Origin: Pedosphaera sp.
GTDB taxonomy: Bacteria > Verrucomicrobiota > Verrucomicrobiia > Limisphaerales > UBA9464
Assembly (NCBI GenBank): GCA_009695205.1
Contig: SIBK01000001.1
Coordinates: forward strand, 62,001-126,000
Length of the DNA stretch: 64,000 nucleotides
Direction of reading: 5' to 3'
A model generated the notes under the pieces. It was not told the DNA's origin. It saw only the letters and a program-made list of their open reading frames with translations, and made no database searches. This document shows, one piece after another, positions 27,091 through 36,982 of this stretch. A program made the position numbers and the translations under genes. Position 1 is the stretch's first letter; every line of letters starts with the position of its first letter.

Positions 27091-28023
27091 TCAGGGTGGG
27101 AGCCAACTCATTTCTCCGGACAGCCAATGCAGAATCTCCGGTATGGCATCGGTCTCCGAGCGCGCCCCTGCCTCCACCAACCGGAATCGATCGCTTCGAG
27201 GCCGCCATATCGTTGCATTGGATTCTCTCCACAAGGCAACCCCCGGCAAACCCACTGCGGCAGCTAGGTGCGTGATGCCAGAATCGTGCCCCACAAACGC
27301 GTCGGCGCCGGCGAGTCGCTGCGCGACCTCCGGCAGGGGTCGTCCCGTCAAGACCTCGCAGCGTTCCCTGGGTAGTTCCAAAGACAATTGTTCAAGACGA
27401 TTCCCCTCGGCCTCCCCTCCAATAAACAGGACCCGGCGACGAGGATCGTCTCCCAGATTCCTCATCAAGTGCTGCCAAAACTCCGCTGACCAATTCTTGC
27501 TCGCGCTTCCGCTCCCGGGATGGACTGCCACGAGCCGTTGATCATGATGGGATAGGCTCGGAGAAATTCTTGTCGTGATTCGAGGGATAGGATCCGCCCC
27601 AAAAACGGCCACCCGTTCAAGAGGTCGCAGCATTTGATCCGTCGCGTGCTGTGCGGACGTTTCGTCCGGGCGATGAGGTCCCTGGATCACCTGTGCCCGC
27701 GTCACTCGAGATAAGTTGTCTCGGAAGATTTCGTCCGGATCAAACAAGTAGCTGAAGATTACGTGACATCCGGCGAAATACTCCGACATCGCAGGATCCA
27801 GGGATCCGTTGCGTGCAAAGAAGCCTGCGAGCGCGCGTGACTCAATCGGGATGACGGCATCAACAACTCCCGCCGCATCTGCGAGGCTGGCGATGTGCGG
27901 GTATCCAAGCACTTCGAGGCGTGTGTCGGGAAACGTCGAGCGAAGCGCAGCGAGAGCTGGCAGAGTTAGAATGAAGTCACCGATTGCGCCGCCTCGGATT
28001 ACCAGGATTTTCCCCTGTTTCAT
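27091..28023 (-). CDS. Glycosyltransferase family 9 (heptosyltransferase-like)
   Basis: 310 residues. The N-terminal ILVIRGGAIGDFILTLPAL is the typical GT9 start, and the C-terminal part has VAVHPGSGSASKNWSAEFW, VLFIGGEAEGNRL and GHDSGITHLAAAVGLPGVAL. The last stretch is the nucleotide-sugar binding site of ADP-heptose:LPS heptosyltransferases. It would add a heptose or related sugar to lipopolysaccharide core at the inner membrane. It stands next to rsmE with about 10 bases between, so the two may be cotranscribed. The acceptor sugar is not predictable. Confidence 0.88.
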   Translation of the reverse strand: MKQGKILVIRGGAIGDFILTLPALAALRSTFPDTRLEVLGYPHIASLADAAGVVDAVIPIESRALAGFFARNGSLDPAMSEYFAGCHVIFSYLFDPDEIFRDNLSRVTRAQVIQGPHRPDETSAQHATDQMLRPLERVAVFGADPIPRITTRISPSLSHHDQRLVAVHPGSGSASKNWSAEFWQHLMRNLGDDPRRRVLFIGGEAEGNRLEQLSLELPRERCEVLTGRPLPEVAQRLAGADAFVGHDSGITHLAAAVGLPGVALWRESNATIWRPRSDRFRLVEAGARSETDAIPEILHWLSGEMSWLPP

Positions 28024-28032
28024 TGGTCGAGG

Positions 28033-28791
28033 CTAGATCCGTGTCAACTCGTGCTGGATCACGGCAATGGCGGCGATGGCTGCGGTGTCAGCGCGCAAGA
28101 CGAGCTTGCCCAGCGTTATAGGAATAGCGCCCGCGGATCGGAACTGCTGGAGTTCTTCGGGTGAAAAATCGCCCTCAGGACCGATCGCGATGGCGATGGT
28201 TTTGGGCTGCCGCTGATGCTGTCGAAGAAAATCGGTGAAGGCCGTTCCGATGTGGCGTGCGTTGGATTCCAGGGAACAGAGAAGAACCAGCTCCGGTCGG
28301 CCGTGGGTGGAATTTTTTTGAAGCCATTCCTCGGGCGTCACCGCCATCTCGATTGCCGGTAGCCAGGGCGTTCCGCACTGCTTTGCGGCTTCAATCGTGG
28401 TGGTCCTCCAGCCCGACATTTTGCTGGCTGTGTCGGCGGGGGCTAGCACACGGACGCTTCGGGCGGTGGCAAGGGGAACGATCTGGTGGGTCCCAAGCTC
28501 CGTCGCCTTCTGGAGGATTGTATCCCACGCCTTGGACTTGACGAGCGCTTGTAGGAGCGAGATGGCGGTGGTGGAAGCGGGAAGTTGTTGCCGGCGGAGG
28601 ATACGAGCCGAAACGGCGGATTTGGTGACGCGGCTTACGATGCACTGTAAAAGAGCGCCGGCACCGTCCAGAATTTCGATCGATTCGCCGGGATTGACTC
28701 GCAGGACACGTGCGGCGTGCCGGCTTTGGTCGTTCCCGAGCGTGATGGTCTTCTGCTGGCAGGCTTCTGGTGGCAGAAAGAAGCGATGCAT
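28033..28791 (-). CDS. rsmE: 16S rRNA (uracil1498-N3)-methyltransferase RsmE
   Basis: 252 residues of the SPOUT superfamily. The PUA-like N-terminal domain (MHRFFLPPEACQQ, HAARVLRVNPGESIEILDG) leads to the knotted methyltransferase domain. That domain has SKAWDTILQKATELGTHQIV and the SAM-binding knot IAIAIGPEGDFSPEELQQF, then LGKLVLRADTAAIAAIAVIQ. It methylates U1498 in the decoding region of 16S rRNA. It is full length, with a normal start at 28791. It shares the strand with the glycosyltransferase behind it and dnaJ ahead of it. Confidence 0.95.
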   Translation of the reverse strand: MHRFFLPPEACQQKTITLGNDQSRHAARVLRVNPGESIEILDGAGALLQCIVSRVTKSAVSARILRRQQLPASTTAISLLQALVKSKAWDTILQKATELGTHQIVPLATARSVRVLAPADTASKMSGWRTTTIEAAKQCGTPWLPAIEMAVTPEEWLQKNSTHGRPELVLLCSLESNARHIGTAFTDFLRQHQRQPKTIAIAIGPEGDFSPEELQQFRSAGAIPITLGKLVLRADTAAIAAIAVIQHELTRI

Positions 28792-28850
28792 GGAGGTGGA
28801 GATGACGTAATTTCGGGAAGTCCGATTGGCAACAGATCGGGAGATGGGAA

Positions 28851-30011
28851 TCAGCTGAAGAATTCGCGAGCCCGTTCGAAGAAGGAACGATTGTTGGGGT
28901 TTACGTCGTGGCCGCAGAGGTGGGCGAACTCTTCGAGTTTCTGGCGTTGAGCCGCATTGAGGTTGGTGGGGATTTCGACAACGATGCGAACCATCAGGTC
29001 GCCGGTGCCATGGCTTTGCAGATCCTTTGCACCGCGCCCTTTCAGACGGAATACCGTGCCGTTTTGGGTGCCGGCGGGCACCCGGATTTGAGCACCGCCG
29101 GAAAGTGTGGGGACGTTGACTTCTGCGCCGAGAGCGGCCTGGGAAAACGTGACAGGGACTTCACAGACGAGGTTGCTCCCATCGCGTTGGAATATTTCGT
29201 GTTCCCGGACACGGAGCTGGACGTAGAGATCCCCGGAGGGTCCGGCGCGGAAACCGGCGACACCGTTTCCCGTGGAACGGAGGCGCATCCCGTCGTCCAC
29301 ACCTGCCGGAATCTTCAGCGTGATGGTTGAAGATTGAGTCTTGCGACCCTGTCCACCGCAGGATTTGCAGGGTTTTTCGAGCGTTTGACCGGCGCCACTG
29401 CAGCGTGGGCAAGTTTGCTGGATACTGAAAATTCCTCGAGACATTACGACCCGGCCGCGGCCGCCACATTGGGTGCACGGGATTCGGCGGGATCCTTTTT
29501 CTGCACCGGTCCCGGAGCATGTGTCGCAGGCACCCGGTTTGGAGATGGTGATTTGCTTTTCCGCGCCGTGAATCGCGTCCTCGAGCGTAATCTCGAGGTC
29601 ATAGCGCAGATCTTCGCCGCGTTGCGGTCCACCGGGGTTGGCTTCCTCGCCGCCGCCAAAAAAACTTTCAAAGATGCTGCCGCCGCCACCACCACCGCCG
29701 CTGAACACCTCGCGGAAAATATCCATCGGGTCATGGAATCCTCCGCCACGCCCACCGGCACCGTTTCCAGCGCGAGCGCGGGGATCGAAGGCGGCATGGC
29801 CAAACTGATCGTATGCCGCGCGCTTTTGAGGATCGCTAAGGGCTTCGTAGGCCTGGCTGAGTTCCTTAAACTTGTCCTCAGCCGACTTATCACCCGGGTT
29901 TTTATCCGGATGAAATTTTACCGCAAGCTTGCGGTAAGCCTTTTTGATTTCCTCGTCGGATGCCGAGCGGGCAACGCCGAGAATTTCGTAATAATCACGT
30001 TTACTAGCCAT
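28851..30011 (-). CDS. dnaJ: Chaperone DnaJ
   Basis: Hsp40 co-chaperone of DnaK. The start at 30011 gives [20 protein letters not shown], with the J-domain HPD motif in [21 protein letters not shown] Gly-rich linker follows, then four zinc-binding repeats ([32 protein letters not shown]), and two C-terminal substrate-binding domains. About 386 residues, the usual size. The open frame extends upstream to 30209 but that part overlaps grpE and is not used. It lies 4 bases downstream of the grpE stop, so grpE-dnaJ is an operon. Confidence 0.95.
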   Translation of the reverse strand: MASKRDYYEILGVARSASDEEIKKAYRKLAVKFHPDKNPGDKSAEDKFKELSQAYEALSDPQKRAAYDQFGHAAFDPRARAGNGAGGRGGGFHDPMDIFREVFSGGGGGGGSIFESFFGGGEEANPGGPQRGEDLRYDLEITLEDAIHGAEKQITISKPGACDTCSGTGAEKGSRRIPCTQCGGRGRVVMSRGIFSIQQTCPRCSGAGQTLEKPCKSCGGQGRKTQSSTITLKIPAGVDDGMRLRSTGNGVAGFRAGPSGDLYVQLRVREHEIFQRDGSNLVCEVPVTFSQAALGAEVNVPTLSGGAQIRVPAGTQNGTVFRLKGRGAKDLQSHGTGDLMVRIVVEIPTNLNAAQRQKLEEFAHLCGHDVNPNNRSFFERAREFFS

Positions 30012-30015
30012 CGAG

Positions 30016-30606
30016 TCAGTCTTGGGTTGAGCCGGATGGGCATGCCGAGGAAGCGGGGGATTTGGCCACGACGACGCTGGCGGGGCGGAGCAGACGTTCG
30101 CGCAGGCGGAAGCCTTTGCGGAGCTCCTGAACGACCTGTCCTTCGGGTGCGCTCGTGGTCTCGAGTTGCGAGACGGCTTCATGCAACGCGGGGTCGAAGG
30201 GTTGCCCAAGGACGGAGATTTCTTCGAGGCCGAGCTCCGAGAACGCGGCGCGGAGTTGGCCGTGAATCATCAAGACGCCGGCCTTGAGTACGTCGATATT
30301 TGTGTTCGGTTGGTTTGCGGCGGCCATGGCCTTTTCAAAACTGTCGAGAATCGGCAACAGGCGGACGATAACACCTTCGGCGGCTGCCTTGCGGGTTTCG
30401 TCGCGTTCGCGAGCGGCTCTTTTTTTGAAATTATCGAAATCGGCGGTTGTCCGGAGCAACCGTTCAAAGAGCTCGGCTGCCTTGGCGCCCTCAGCCTTCA
30501 ATGCTTGGATCTGTTCGGGGGCCAAGGTTTCGGGTGTGAAGTCTACGAGCGTCGGGGAGGTTTCCCCGGGCTGAACGGTGTTGGGTTCTGTCGGTTCCTG
30601 GCTCAT
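30016..30606 (-). CDS. grpE: Nucleotide exchange factor GrpE
   Basis: 196 residues. It speeds ADP release from DnaK. An acidic N-terminal stretch precedes a long helix ([20 protein letters not shown]) that forms the dimer stalk. The beta domain follows, with the family motif [12 protein letters not shown] and [20 protein letters not shown]. It is next to dnaJ, four bases apart. No dnaK is in the window. A heat-shock operator of the CIRCE type is not evident upstream. Confidence 0.93.
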   Translation of the reverse strand: MSQEPTEPNTVQPGETSPTLVDFTPETLAPEQIQALKAEGAKAAELFERLLRTTADFDNFKKRAARERDETRKAAAEGVIVRLLPILDSFEKAMAAANQPNTNIDVLKAGVLMIHGQLRAAFSELGLEEISVLGQPFDPALHEAVSQLETTSAPEGQVVQELRKGFRLRERLLRPASVVVAKSPASSACPSGSTQD

Positions 30607-30671
30607 TTCCTCTTAAGTGGTCGGCAAGATAGAAGGGCGAACGGGGCAGAGCAAGTGGGTGAGCCGAGTCG

Positions 30672-31727
30672 TCAAATCAGTCCTGCGGTTTCGGGGTAAC
30701 CGCAGACGATATTCATGCTTTGGACAGCCTGCCCGCTGGCACCCTTGATAATGTTGTCTTCGGCGCAGATGACGATGAGCCGGCCGGTGCGGAGATCGAG
30801 CCGCCAGGCGATTTCCACGACATTGGTGCCGACAACATTCTTGGTATCGGGGAGGGCCTTGCCTTCGAGGATGCGGACGAAAGGTTCCGTTGCGTAGGCG
30901 GCATAGTAGCAGCTCGTAATCATTTCTGCGAGAGCCGCCGCCTCGGCCTTGGAGCTGAAGTGGTGAGCTGGAGCTAAATAGAGGGTGGTGAGGATGCCGC
31001 GGTTCACGGGGATGAGGTGAGGCGTGAACTGGACGGTGACCGGGGTGTCGGCGGCGAGGCTCAATTGTTCCTCGATCTCCGAAAGATGACGATGCTTTGG
31101 GATGCCGTAGGGGCGGACACTCTCGTTGCATTCGCAGAAGAGATAGTCCAGCTCCGCCTTGCGGCCTGCTCCACTGACGCCGCTAAGCGAGTCGGCAATA
31201 ATGCCGGCCGACTTGATGAGTTGGGCTTTGAGGAGTGGAACTGTCGGGATGAGAATGCTAGTGGGGTAGCAGCCTGGCGAGGCGATGAGCGAGGCAGACT
31301 TGATCTGAGATCGGTAAAGTTCAGGGAGGCCGTAAACAGATTTTTCGAGAAGCGACGGGGCGGGGTGAAGATGGCCGTAAAACTCGGCATAGATTTCAGG
31401 GCTCTTGAGACGGAAATCGGCACTGAGATCGATCACCGTGCAACCAGAGTTCAAAAGAGGCACGGCGAACTCGGCGGCGACTCCGTGTGGGAGGGCAAGA
31501 AAAACAAAATCAGCCTGAGTCGCGAGAACGCCGGCGTTGGGTTCCGAAAATCGGAGAACCTTGGATCGCGGGTGGCTAGCAAACCTAGGAAAGACTTGCG
31601 CAACGGTCAGTCCGGCATTTTGTCGCGAGGTGACGGCGGCGAGATGAACGAGGGGATGGTTGAGCAGCAGGCGGACGAGTTCTTCGCCTGAATAACCAGA
31701 CGCACCGACGATTGCGACGTTTTTCAT
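30672..31727 (-). CDS. argC: N-acetyl-gamma-glutamyl-phosphate reductase
   Basis: 351 residues. It reduces N-acetylglutamyl phosphate to the semialdehyde in arginine synthesis, using NADPH. The NAD(P)-binding motif is VAIVGASGYSGEELVRLL at the N-terminus. The catalytic cysteine lies in ASPGCYPTSILIPTVPL, and the region near HRHLSEIEEQL is part of the active site. The C-terminus (NIVCGYPETAGLI) is normal. It follows the ribosomal protein operon behind a terminator, so it is probably expressed separately. No other arg genes are nearby. Confidence 0.95.
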   Translation of the reverse strand: MKNVAIVGASGYSGEELVRLLLNHPLVHLAAVTSRQNAGLTVAQVFPRFASHPRSKVLRFSEPNAGVLATQADFVFLALPHGVAAEFAVPLLNSGCTVIDLSADFRLKSPEIYAEFYGHLHPAPSLLEKSVYGLPELYRSQIKSASLIASPGCYPTSILIPTVPLLKAQLIKSAGIIADSLSGVSGAGRKAELDYLFCECNESVRPYGIPKHRHLSEIEEQLSLAADTPVTVQFTPHLIPVNRGILTTLYLAPAHHFSSKAEAAALAEMITSCYYAAYATEPFVRILEGKALPDTKNVVGTNVVEIAWRLDLRTGRLIVICAEDNIIKGASGQAVQSMNIVCGYPETAGLI

Positions 31728-31806
31728 GGAATGAGGAATTGACCAGGCGCTCGGCGTCCGGAGTGTCTGAGAGACTGGAAGGCGAATTGAGTGGAGTGCA
31801 AAACAA

Positions 31807-31839
31807 AAACCCCGCCGTCGGCAAGGCCGGGCGGGGTTT
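31807..31839 (-). terminator. Rho-independent terminator behind rpsI
   Basis: On the minus strand a 10-base stem, AAACCCCGCC and GGCGGGGTTT, with a 13-base loop is followed by a T-rich run (TTTTTGTTTT shared with the stem base). It lies 16 bases behind the rpsI stop, between rpsI and argC. Confidence 0.8.
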
Positions 31840-31855
31840 GAAGGAGATTGGGCGA

Positions 31856-32254
31856 TTAGCGTTTCGAGAATTGGAAACGAGCACGCGCACCCGGTTGGCC
31901 GTACTTCTTACGTTCCTTCATACGAGGGTCGCGGGTGAGGAGACCCTCGGCTTTGAGGAGAGGACGGTAGGCGAGATCGGCCTTGAGTAATGCGCGAGCA
32001 ATACCGTGGCGGGTTGCGCCGGCCTGGCCGGTGGGACCTCCGCCCTGGACGTTTACGCGCACGTCAAATTTGCCGCTGGTCGATGTCGCCGTAAACGGCT
32101 GCAGCACTGCCATCCGCTGCTGTTCCAGCGGAAAGTAGACTTCGAACGGGCGGTTATTAACGGTGACTTTTCCTGCGCCGGAGGCGAGGCGAACTCGGGC
32201 GACGGATGTCTTGCGGCGGCCGGTGCCGAGAAATTCAGTGACTTTGGTGACCAT
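31856..32254 (-). CDS. rpsI: 30S ribosomal protein S9
   Basis: 132 residues from ATG 32254 ([20 protein letters not shown]). The S9 pattern is complete: [20 protein letters not shown] near the start, [20 protein letters not shown] in the middle and the basic C-terminus [20 protein letters not shown] with KR at the end, which reaches the P-site tRNA. It follows rplM by about 20 bases, the standard L13-S9 operon. A terminator follows. Confidence 0.97.
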   Translation of the reverse strand: MVTKVTEFLGTGRRKTSVARVRLASGAGKVTVNNRPFEVYFPLEQQRMAVLQPFTATSTSGKFDVRVNVQGGGPTGQAGATRHGIARALLKADLAYRPLLKAEGLLTRDPRMKERKKYGQPGARARFQFSKR

Positions 32255-32273
32255 GATTTGAGTTTGGAAAAAT

Positions 32274-32708
32274 TCAGCCTGCGTACTCGAGCTTGGCCGG
32301 CATTTGAGCGGCATGCGGGTGATCGGAGCCTGCGTAAACCTTCAGTTTCGTCAACAGTCGGTCTGCGAGGCGGTTCTTCGGCAGCATGCCCTTGACAGCA
32401 TGGAGCACGAGACGTTCCGGGTGGGCCGCTCGGACCTGAGCAACCGTGCGGTACTTTTCTCCCCCTTTCCATCCAGAATACGACATGTACTCCTTGGCGG
32501 TTTCTTTCTTGCCCGAGAGCAAAACCTGGGCGGCGTTAATCACGACCACGAAGTCGCCGGCATCAAGGTGCCGCGTGAAGGTCGGTTTGTTTTTGCCGCG
32601 CAGAACGTCGGCCACCTGGACGGCCAATCGGCCCAGGACGGCGCCATTGGCATCAATGATTTGCCACGCGCGTCGCTGCATGTCCGGCTTCGGAAGATAA
32701 GTCTTCAT
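32274..32708 (-). CDS. rplM: 50S ribosomal protein L13
   Basis: 144 residues from ATG 32708 ([20 protein letters not shown]). Family blocks [36 protein letters not shown] and [20 protein letters not shown] are present, along with the ending [20 protein letters not shown]. It binds 23S rRNA early in large-subunit assembly. It is the first gene of the rplM-rpsI operon. Confidence 0.97.
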   Translation of the reverse strand: MKTYLPKPDMQRRAWQIIDANGAVLGRLAVQVADVLRGKNKPTFTRHLDAGDFVVVINAAQVLLSGKKETAKEYMSYSGWKGGEKYRTVAQVRAAHPERLVLHAVKGMLPKNRLADRLLTKLKVYAGSDHPHAAQMPAKLEYAG

Positions 32709-32760
32709 CAAAAGTTCCAATCAAAAGGAGCGAAGGAAGTATCAATCGCCCGGGGACTCG

Positions 32761-34029
32761 TCAACTGTGTTTTCCTGTTGTTTCATCCAAGCAGGTCACC
32801 CCAGGGAGTGGAGTGCCTTCCAGAAACTCGAGACTAGCTCCACCGCCAGTGCTCGCAAAACTTACCTTGTCGCCCAGTCCAGCCTTGTTCACGGCCTTCA
32901 CGGAATCGCCACCACCGATGATGGATTTGGCGCCGTGAGCCTGGGTCGCTTCCACAGCCGCCCGAGCCACCGCAGTGGTTCCAGCAGCGAACCGGGCATC
33001 CTCAAACATCCCCATCGGCCCGTTCCAAAGAATCGTTTTTGCGCAGGCGAGGACGGCGGCGTACTGCTTCGCTGTTTCCGGCCCGATGTCGAACCCTTCG
33101 GCATCTTCCGGAATGTCACCACTAACTACCCGCGGATTCTGGAGGTCATAGACCGGTTTGCCCTTCTTGTTCAATTTTCCGGTGTCAACCGGCGTGGCAA
33201 TCACGGTATCGGAAGGGAGCAGGAACTTTACGCCCCGTTTCCGAGCCTTGTCTTCGGCGGCGAGCGCCGTGCCGATATGGTCTTTTTCAATGAGGGATTT
33301 TCCTGTTCTGCCTCCGTGGGCCAGCTTGAACGTGTACGCCATTGCGCCGCCAATCAGGACGGTATCGGCCTTGTCGAGGAGGCGGTCGATCACTTTGATT
33401 TTGTCAGAAACTTTCGCGCCGCCGAGGATGACGACAAACGGACGAACCGGATGTTCCAGTTCATCACCCAGGAACTTCAGTTCCCGCAGCATGAGAAGTC
33501 CCGCCGCACAGCGGCCACTCCACGCTTTGACGATGCGGGCGACGCCGCAGGTTGAGGCGTGAGCTCGGTGCGCAGCACCAAATGCGTCATTGACGTACAC
33601 ATCCGCAAGGCGCGCGAGGCGGGCAGAAAAAACCGGGTCATTCGCTTCTTCTTCAGGGTGGAACCGCACATTTTCCAGCAGGAGTATCTCGCCGTCTTTC
33701 AGGCCGTTTGCGGCAGCTTCAGCCTTTTCACCGACGCAATCGTCAACGAATTGCACCGGGCGCCCAAACATTTCCCCCAGTTTTTCGGCAACCGGCCGCA
33801 AACTCATGGTTGGTTCCCGTCGGCCCTCGGGACGCCCCAGGTGGGCTGCAAGCACCAGCCGCGCTCCTTTGCTGGCAAGCAGTTCAAGGGTTGGCAGGGT
33901 TTCCCTGATCCGGGTGGCGTCGTTGATGACCATACAACCGTCTTTTTCCTCCATCGGGACATTGTAGTCCACGCGCAGGAAGACCCGCTTACCGGAGACG
34001 TTCAGGTCGGCGACCGAGAGCTTGGCCAT
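32761..34029 (-). CDS. pgk: Phosphoglycerate kinase
   Basis: 422 residues. It transfers phosphate from 1,3-bisphosphoglycerate to ADP in glycolysis. The N-terminal signature VSGKRVFLRVDYNVPMEEKD and the substrate-binding LVLAAHLGRPEGRREPTMSL are visible. The C-terminal nucleotide part shows KTILWNGPMGMFEDARFAAG and IIGGGDSVKAVNKAGLGDKV with STGGGASLEFLEG. The ending LPGVTCLDE is normal. It lies about 50 bases ahead of rplM on the same strand. Complete and undamaged. Confidence 0.97.
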   Translation of the reverse strand: MAKLSVADLNVSGKRVFLRVDYNVPMEEKDGCMVINDATRIRETLPTLELLASKGARLVLAAHLGRPEGRREPTMSLRPVAEKLGEMFGRPVQFVDDCVGEKAEAAANGLKDGEILLLENVRFHPEEEANDPVFSARLARLADVYVNDAFGAAHRAHASTCGVARIVKAWSGRCAAGLLMLRELKFLGDELEHPVRPFVVILGGAKVSDKIKVIDRLLDKADTVLIGGAMAYTFKLAHGGRTGKSLIEKDHIGTALAAEDKARKRGVKFLLPSDTVIATPVDTGKLNKKGKPVYDLQNPRVVSGDIPEDAEGFDIGPETAKQYAAVLACAKTILWNGPMGMFEDARFAAGTTAVARAAVEATQAHGAKSIIGGGDSVKAVNKAGLGDKVSFASTGGGASLEFLEGTPLPGVTCLDETTGKHS

Positions 34030-34203
34030 AAAAAGAAAGGTTGTCGAAAACAGGAATTCAAAAATACGCGACGATCGAGCAGCGATCCGTCATGGTAAAT
34101 CGTAACGCCGATCTTCGCACGCGGAACCCCGAATCCGCAGGAATCGGGCCGCCAATTATAGCGAGCGGCTGTTGGGTGTCCAATCGGTTTTTTGAACTGG
34201 GCA

Positions 34204-35298
34204 ATGTCCGTTAAGCTCGCACCATTGTCAGACATGTCCCGCCCCAGTGCGTCCGCAATACCCATTCAACCGCCCTCAGCCGCTTTCCGCGGCAAATTGG
34301 CTGGAATGGCTGCGCTCGTTTTTCTATCCGCGTCGTTGCTTTTGGCCCGTGAAAGCCGGGTCCGGCCTCCAACGCTACGCCAATTCATGGAGAAACGGGG
34401 ATACACGGTCGTCAAGGTGGACCGTACCCCAGAGCAACATCTCATGGTGAACGGGCGGATCGACGGCAAGCGGGCGCGGTTTGTCGTTGATACAGGATTC
34501 ACTTTTAATGCGGTGGAAACCAACTGGGCCAAGCGTCTGCCGCGGGTGTCATCGCAGGAGGAAGCCGCGCTGACACCGCCGGGAAATCCGCCGGGATCGT
34601 TTCAATTCGCACGCCTCAACCATTTTGAACTGGATGGCCGGCCGTATCCGGCGGAGGTCGCCATGGTGACCCGGTGGTGGCAGCGGGGTCTATTTCTTCC
34701 GTGGATGCCGGTTTTTAGGATGGGGGGCGCGCTCGATTGTGATGCGGTGCTGGGCGTCCCCTTTCTGCAACACCACAGGGCGGTCATCGACTATGGCCAA
34801 CCGCCGGGACTGTTTGTCCGCGGCACGGCGCCTTCCTCGGAGGCGACGCGGGAAATTGAAGAATCGTTCCGTTTGAGTGGGTTTGCACCCGTAGAACCGA
34901 TCTACCTGCCGCCAGGGAAATGGGTGGTATCCGCCCGAGTGAACAACCGGCAGGTGGGGTTATTGGTCGATACAGGCGGATACCGCACTGTCCTTGATCA
35001 GAGATTGGCCGCTGAGCTCGGCGTGAAGATGAGGCCGGGTGTGGATTTGATGCACGGTGTGGAAGGACGGCAGTCCACCATGACGGACGCCAGAATCCAG
35101 CGGCTCGAGTTGGGCGAGTCGGTCTTTACTAACCTCACGGTATCCGTGGCGGATCTTGCACCGTGGAATTTAAGCCCAACCCAGAAGAGTCTGCTTCTTC
35201 CCCGCGGGATTCTCGGCTCCGACCTCCTTACGGAGACCCGAGCGATTCTTGACTGCGAAACGCCGCGAATTTGGTTTTTGAAATCCGCAGTCCGGTGA
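34204..35298 (+). CDS. Secreted retropepsin-like aspartyl protease with two catalytic halves
   Basis: 364 residues from ATG 34204 (34234 also possible). A hydrophobic segment (LAGMAALVFLSASLLLARES) around residues 32-50 is a signal peptide or anchor. Two VDTG catalytic motifs are present: ARFVVDTGFTFNAVE with Asp near 96, and VGLLVDTGGYRTVLD with Asp near 256. Retropepsins normally have one motif per chain and form dimers. Here both halves lie in one chain, as in pepsin, but each resembles the bacterial gag-asp family. Its substrate is unknown. It is divergent from pgk. Confidence 0.8.
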   Translation: MSVKLAPLSDMSRPSASAIPIQPPSAAFRGKLAGMAALVFLSASLLLARESRVRPPTLRQFMEKRGYTVVKVDRTPEQHLMVNGRIDGKRARFVVDTGFTFNAVETNWAKRLPRVSSQEEAALTPPGNPPGSFQFARLNHFELDGRPYPAEVAMVTRWWQRGLFLPWMPVFRMGGALDCDAVLGVPFLQHHRAVIDYGQPPGLFVRGTAPSSEATREIEESFRLSGFAPVEPIYLPPGKWVVSARVNNRQVGLLVDTGGYRTVLDQRLAAELGVKMRPGVDLMHGVEGRQSTMTDARIQRLELGESVFTNLTVSVADLAPWNLSPTQKSLLLPRGILGSDLLTETRAILDCETPRIWFLKSAVR

Positions 35299-35332
35299 TT
35301 ATCGAAGAAGGCCATTAGCCTGCATGCCCATA

Positions 35333-36022
35333 CTATAAAGGTTTGAGTCGGGTATACGGCTCATCCTCCCAGTTGCTACCTGGCCAGAAAAAACTGTCCA
35401 CGGCCCCATCATACCGAAGGGCGAGGTCACGGATGTTGGTCTTCTTCCACAGACCGGGTTGCAGGCGGGCCGTCCACCCGCTGTAGAGATGTCGATGCCA
35501 CGGGCACGCGGCGACGATGAAACGCCCTTGCCAGCGGTTGATTTGATCCTTCAGCCACAACTTTCCCTCGGCGGGCACTTGCTGAGAGGCACCCATATGA
35601 TAGGCGTAGCTCGTGGTGAAATCACCGGGCGCCCCGTAGTACTCCCAGCCCAAGTCGATGGGTATCCGTCCATTAGTACGGTCGGATTTGCAAATAAAGA
35701 CGTTGGTGGTGGCGAGATATTTGGAGCTCTCCAGGTAGTTCGTGCCACCGCCGGAATAGCCGCTCCGAAGGCCTGGGTTTACCAGGAAAAGAGGAGGACG
35801 ATCCTGATTGTCCTCCTGGTAAAGCCGGATGCCGATCCCGATCTGCTTCAAGTTGTTTACGCAATGCATCCTGCGGGCTAGCTCTGTCGAGCGGCCGAGC
35901 GTGGGCAGAAGCATTGACGCGAGAATCGCGATAATTGCGATCACGACCAGCAGTTCGATGAGGGTGAAGCCCGCGGAAGATATTGCCGCAAGGGGGCGGC
36001 GACGGCGGAAACCGGAGTTCAT
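35333..36022 (-). CDS. Prepilin-type N-terminal cleavage/methylation protein (type II pseudopilin-like)
   Basis: The start at 36022 gives a basic leader ([18 protein letters not shown]), then [20 protein letters not shown], the classical prepilin cleavage site and hydrophobic helix with Glu at position 5 after the cut. The body carries [20 protein letters not shown], found in the many pseudopilin-like proteins of Verrucomicrobia and Planctomycetes. A long C-terminal domain contains a WHRHLYSGW stretch. It is processed by a prepilin peptidase in the inner membrane. A 31-bp palindrome lies about 100 bases upstream of the start. Confidence 0.88.
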   Translation of the reverse strand: MNSGFRRRRPLAAISSAGFTLIELLVVIAIIAILASMLLPTLGRSTELARRMHCVNNLKQIGIGIRLYQEDNQDRPPLFLVNPGLRSGYSGGGTNYLESSKYLATTNVFICKSDRTNGRIPIDLGWEYYGAPGDFTTSYAYHMGASQQVPAEGKLWLKDQINRWQGRFIVAACPWHRHLYSGWTARLQPGLWKKTNIRDLALRYDGAVDSFFWPGSNWEDEPYTRLKPL

Positions 36023-36121
36023 TGTTCGGATCGAATATCCGCCTGGCCCGGAAGTCAATGTTCGAGTGGTGCCAGGACGCGTCCATAAAGCCTCTCAAAG
36101 ATTCATGCGTCGTCGTTTAAC

Positions 36122-36152
36122 CAACTTTTGTTGCACCTGCGATGAAAGGTTG
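36122..36152. promoter_or_regulatory. 31-bp palindrome, copy B
   Basis: Left arm CAACTTTTGTTGCA, right arm TGCGATGAAAGGTTG, with a CC spacer region. It is the most degenerate copy. It lies about 100 bases upstream of the prepilin start and 8 bases beyond the paaX stop, so it could serve either gene. Confidence 0.55.
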
Positions 36153-36160
36153 TTGTGGAG

Positions 36161-36946
36161 CTAGGTGAGGTGGAACGTGTGCAGTTGTCGGCTGGCATCG
36201 CGCAGCACTGCCACTCGCTGTTGCCATGCCTGTTCACCCAAGTACCCGGGGGGGAGTATCGGGTCGGGAAGCATTGGATCGTACGTGACAGCCGCCAACC
36301 AAGCCTTACGTTCCGCCGCCGCCCACCGCAGCAACGCCTTTGCCGCCGCATCGCTTCGAAGAACGCCAACCGGTCGCTCGAAAAGGGTTTTTAGATGTTG
36401 AGAATAGAGTCGATTGATGCGCTCGAAGTCCCATGCGCCGGCGACGATTTCCGCGTCTGATTCGCCGGCACCCGGACGGGCCTCTAGCAGAATGAGCGAT
36501 TTTACATTGATCTTTCCGCCGCCGAGAACCTGCCGTTCCTCGGTCAGCGGGTCGGGTTGAATCCACACGCTGTTTTGGAGACACCCGAAGCTCTTTTGGC
36601 GCAAATAGCGTCGCAGGCGTTCACGCTCGGTGTTTTTTCCCGTGGGCACGTCGAAGAGCACTAGCCTCCACTGGCCGTCCCAAGGTCGTGCCCAGCGTTC
36701 CTGGGGGTCTCGCCCACCCAAGACCCGCAAACGCCCTTGCGCGGATAGCCGATAGAGCCGGTCGTCCTGAGAGCCGGTGCCCCGTTCCAGGAGTTGTTGC
36801 CGCTCCAGCAGGGCGACCTGACGCATGAGTCCGTTGCTGTAAGCCCAGCTTTCGTAGGAATCGGTCAGGTTTCGAAACGTTGGCTGGATCAGCAGTTCGG
36901 CGGACCAGAGCAGCAGATTTAAGAATTCCTCGGTCTTGGGCTGCAT
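36161..36946 (-). CDS. PaaX-family transcriptional regulator
   Basis: 261 residues from ATG 36946 (MQPKTEEFLNLLLWSAELLI). The N-terminal winged-helix region runs to about residue 85 (RNLTDSYESWAYSNGLMRQV, YRLSAQGRLRVLGG). The PaaX central domain, a Cas2-like ferredoxin fold, begins with WDGQWRLVLFDVPTGKNTER and continues with RRYLRQKSFGCLQNSVWIQP. The C-terminal helical domain follows. PaaX represses phenylacetate catabolism and responds to phenylacetyl-CoA; no paa genes are in this window. A perfect 32-bp palindrome lies 36 bases upstream of the start, which fits autoregulation. The frame reads on further upstream through the palindrome, but that part is not coding. Confidence 0.82.
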   Translation of the reverse strand: MQPKTEEFLNLLLWSAELLIQPTFRNLTDSYESWAYSNGLMRQVALLERQQLLERGTGSQDDRLYRLSAQGRLRVLGGRDPQERWARPWDGQWRLVLFDVPTGKNTERERLRRYLRQKSFGCLQNSVWIQPDPLTEERQVLGGGKINVKSLILLEARPGAGESDAEIVAGAWDFERINRLYSQHLKTLFERPVGVLRSDAAAKALLRWAAAERKAWLAAVTYDPMLPDPILPPGYLGEQAWQQRVAVLRDASRQLHTFHLT

Positions 36947-36982
36947 TGGAAAAATTTGGAACAATAATGATAAAAAGCAATA

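Noticed and set aside
29334-30287. 317-codon plus-strand frame
   Set aside because: Antisense to dnaJ and grpE.
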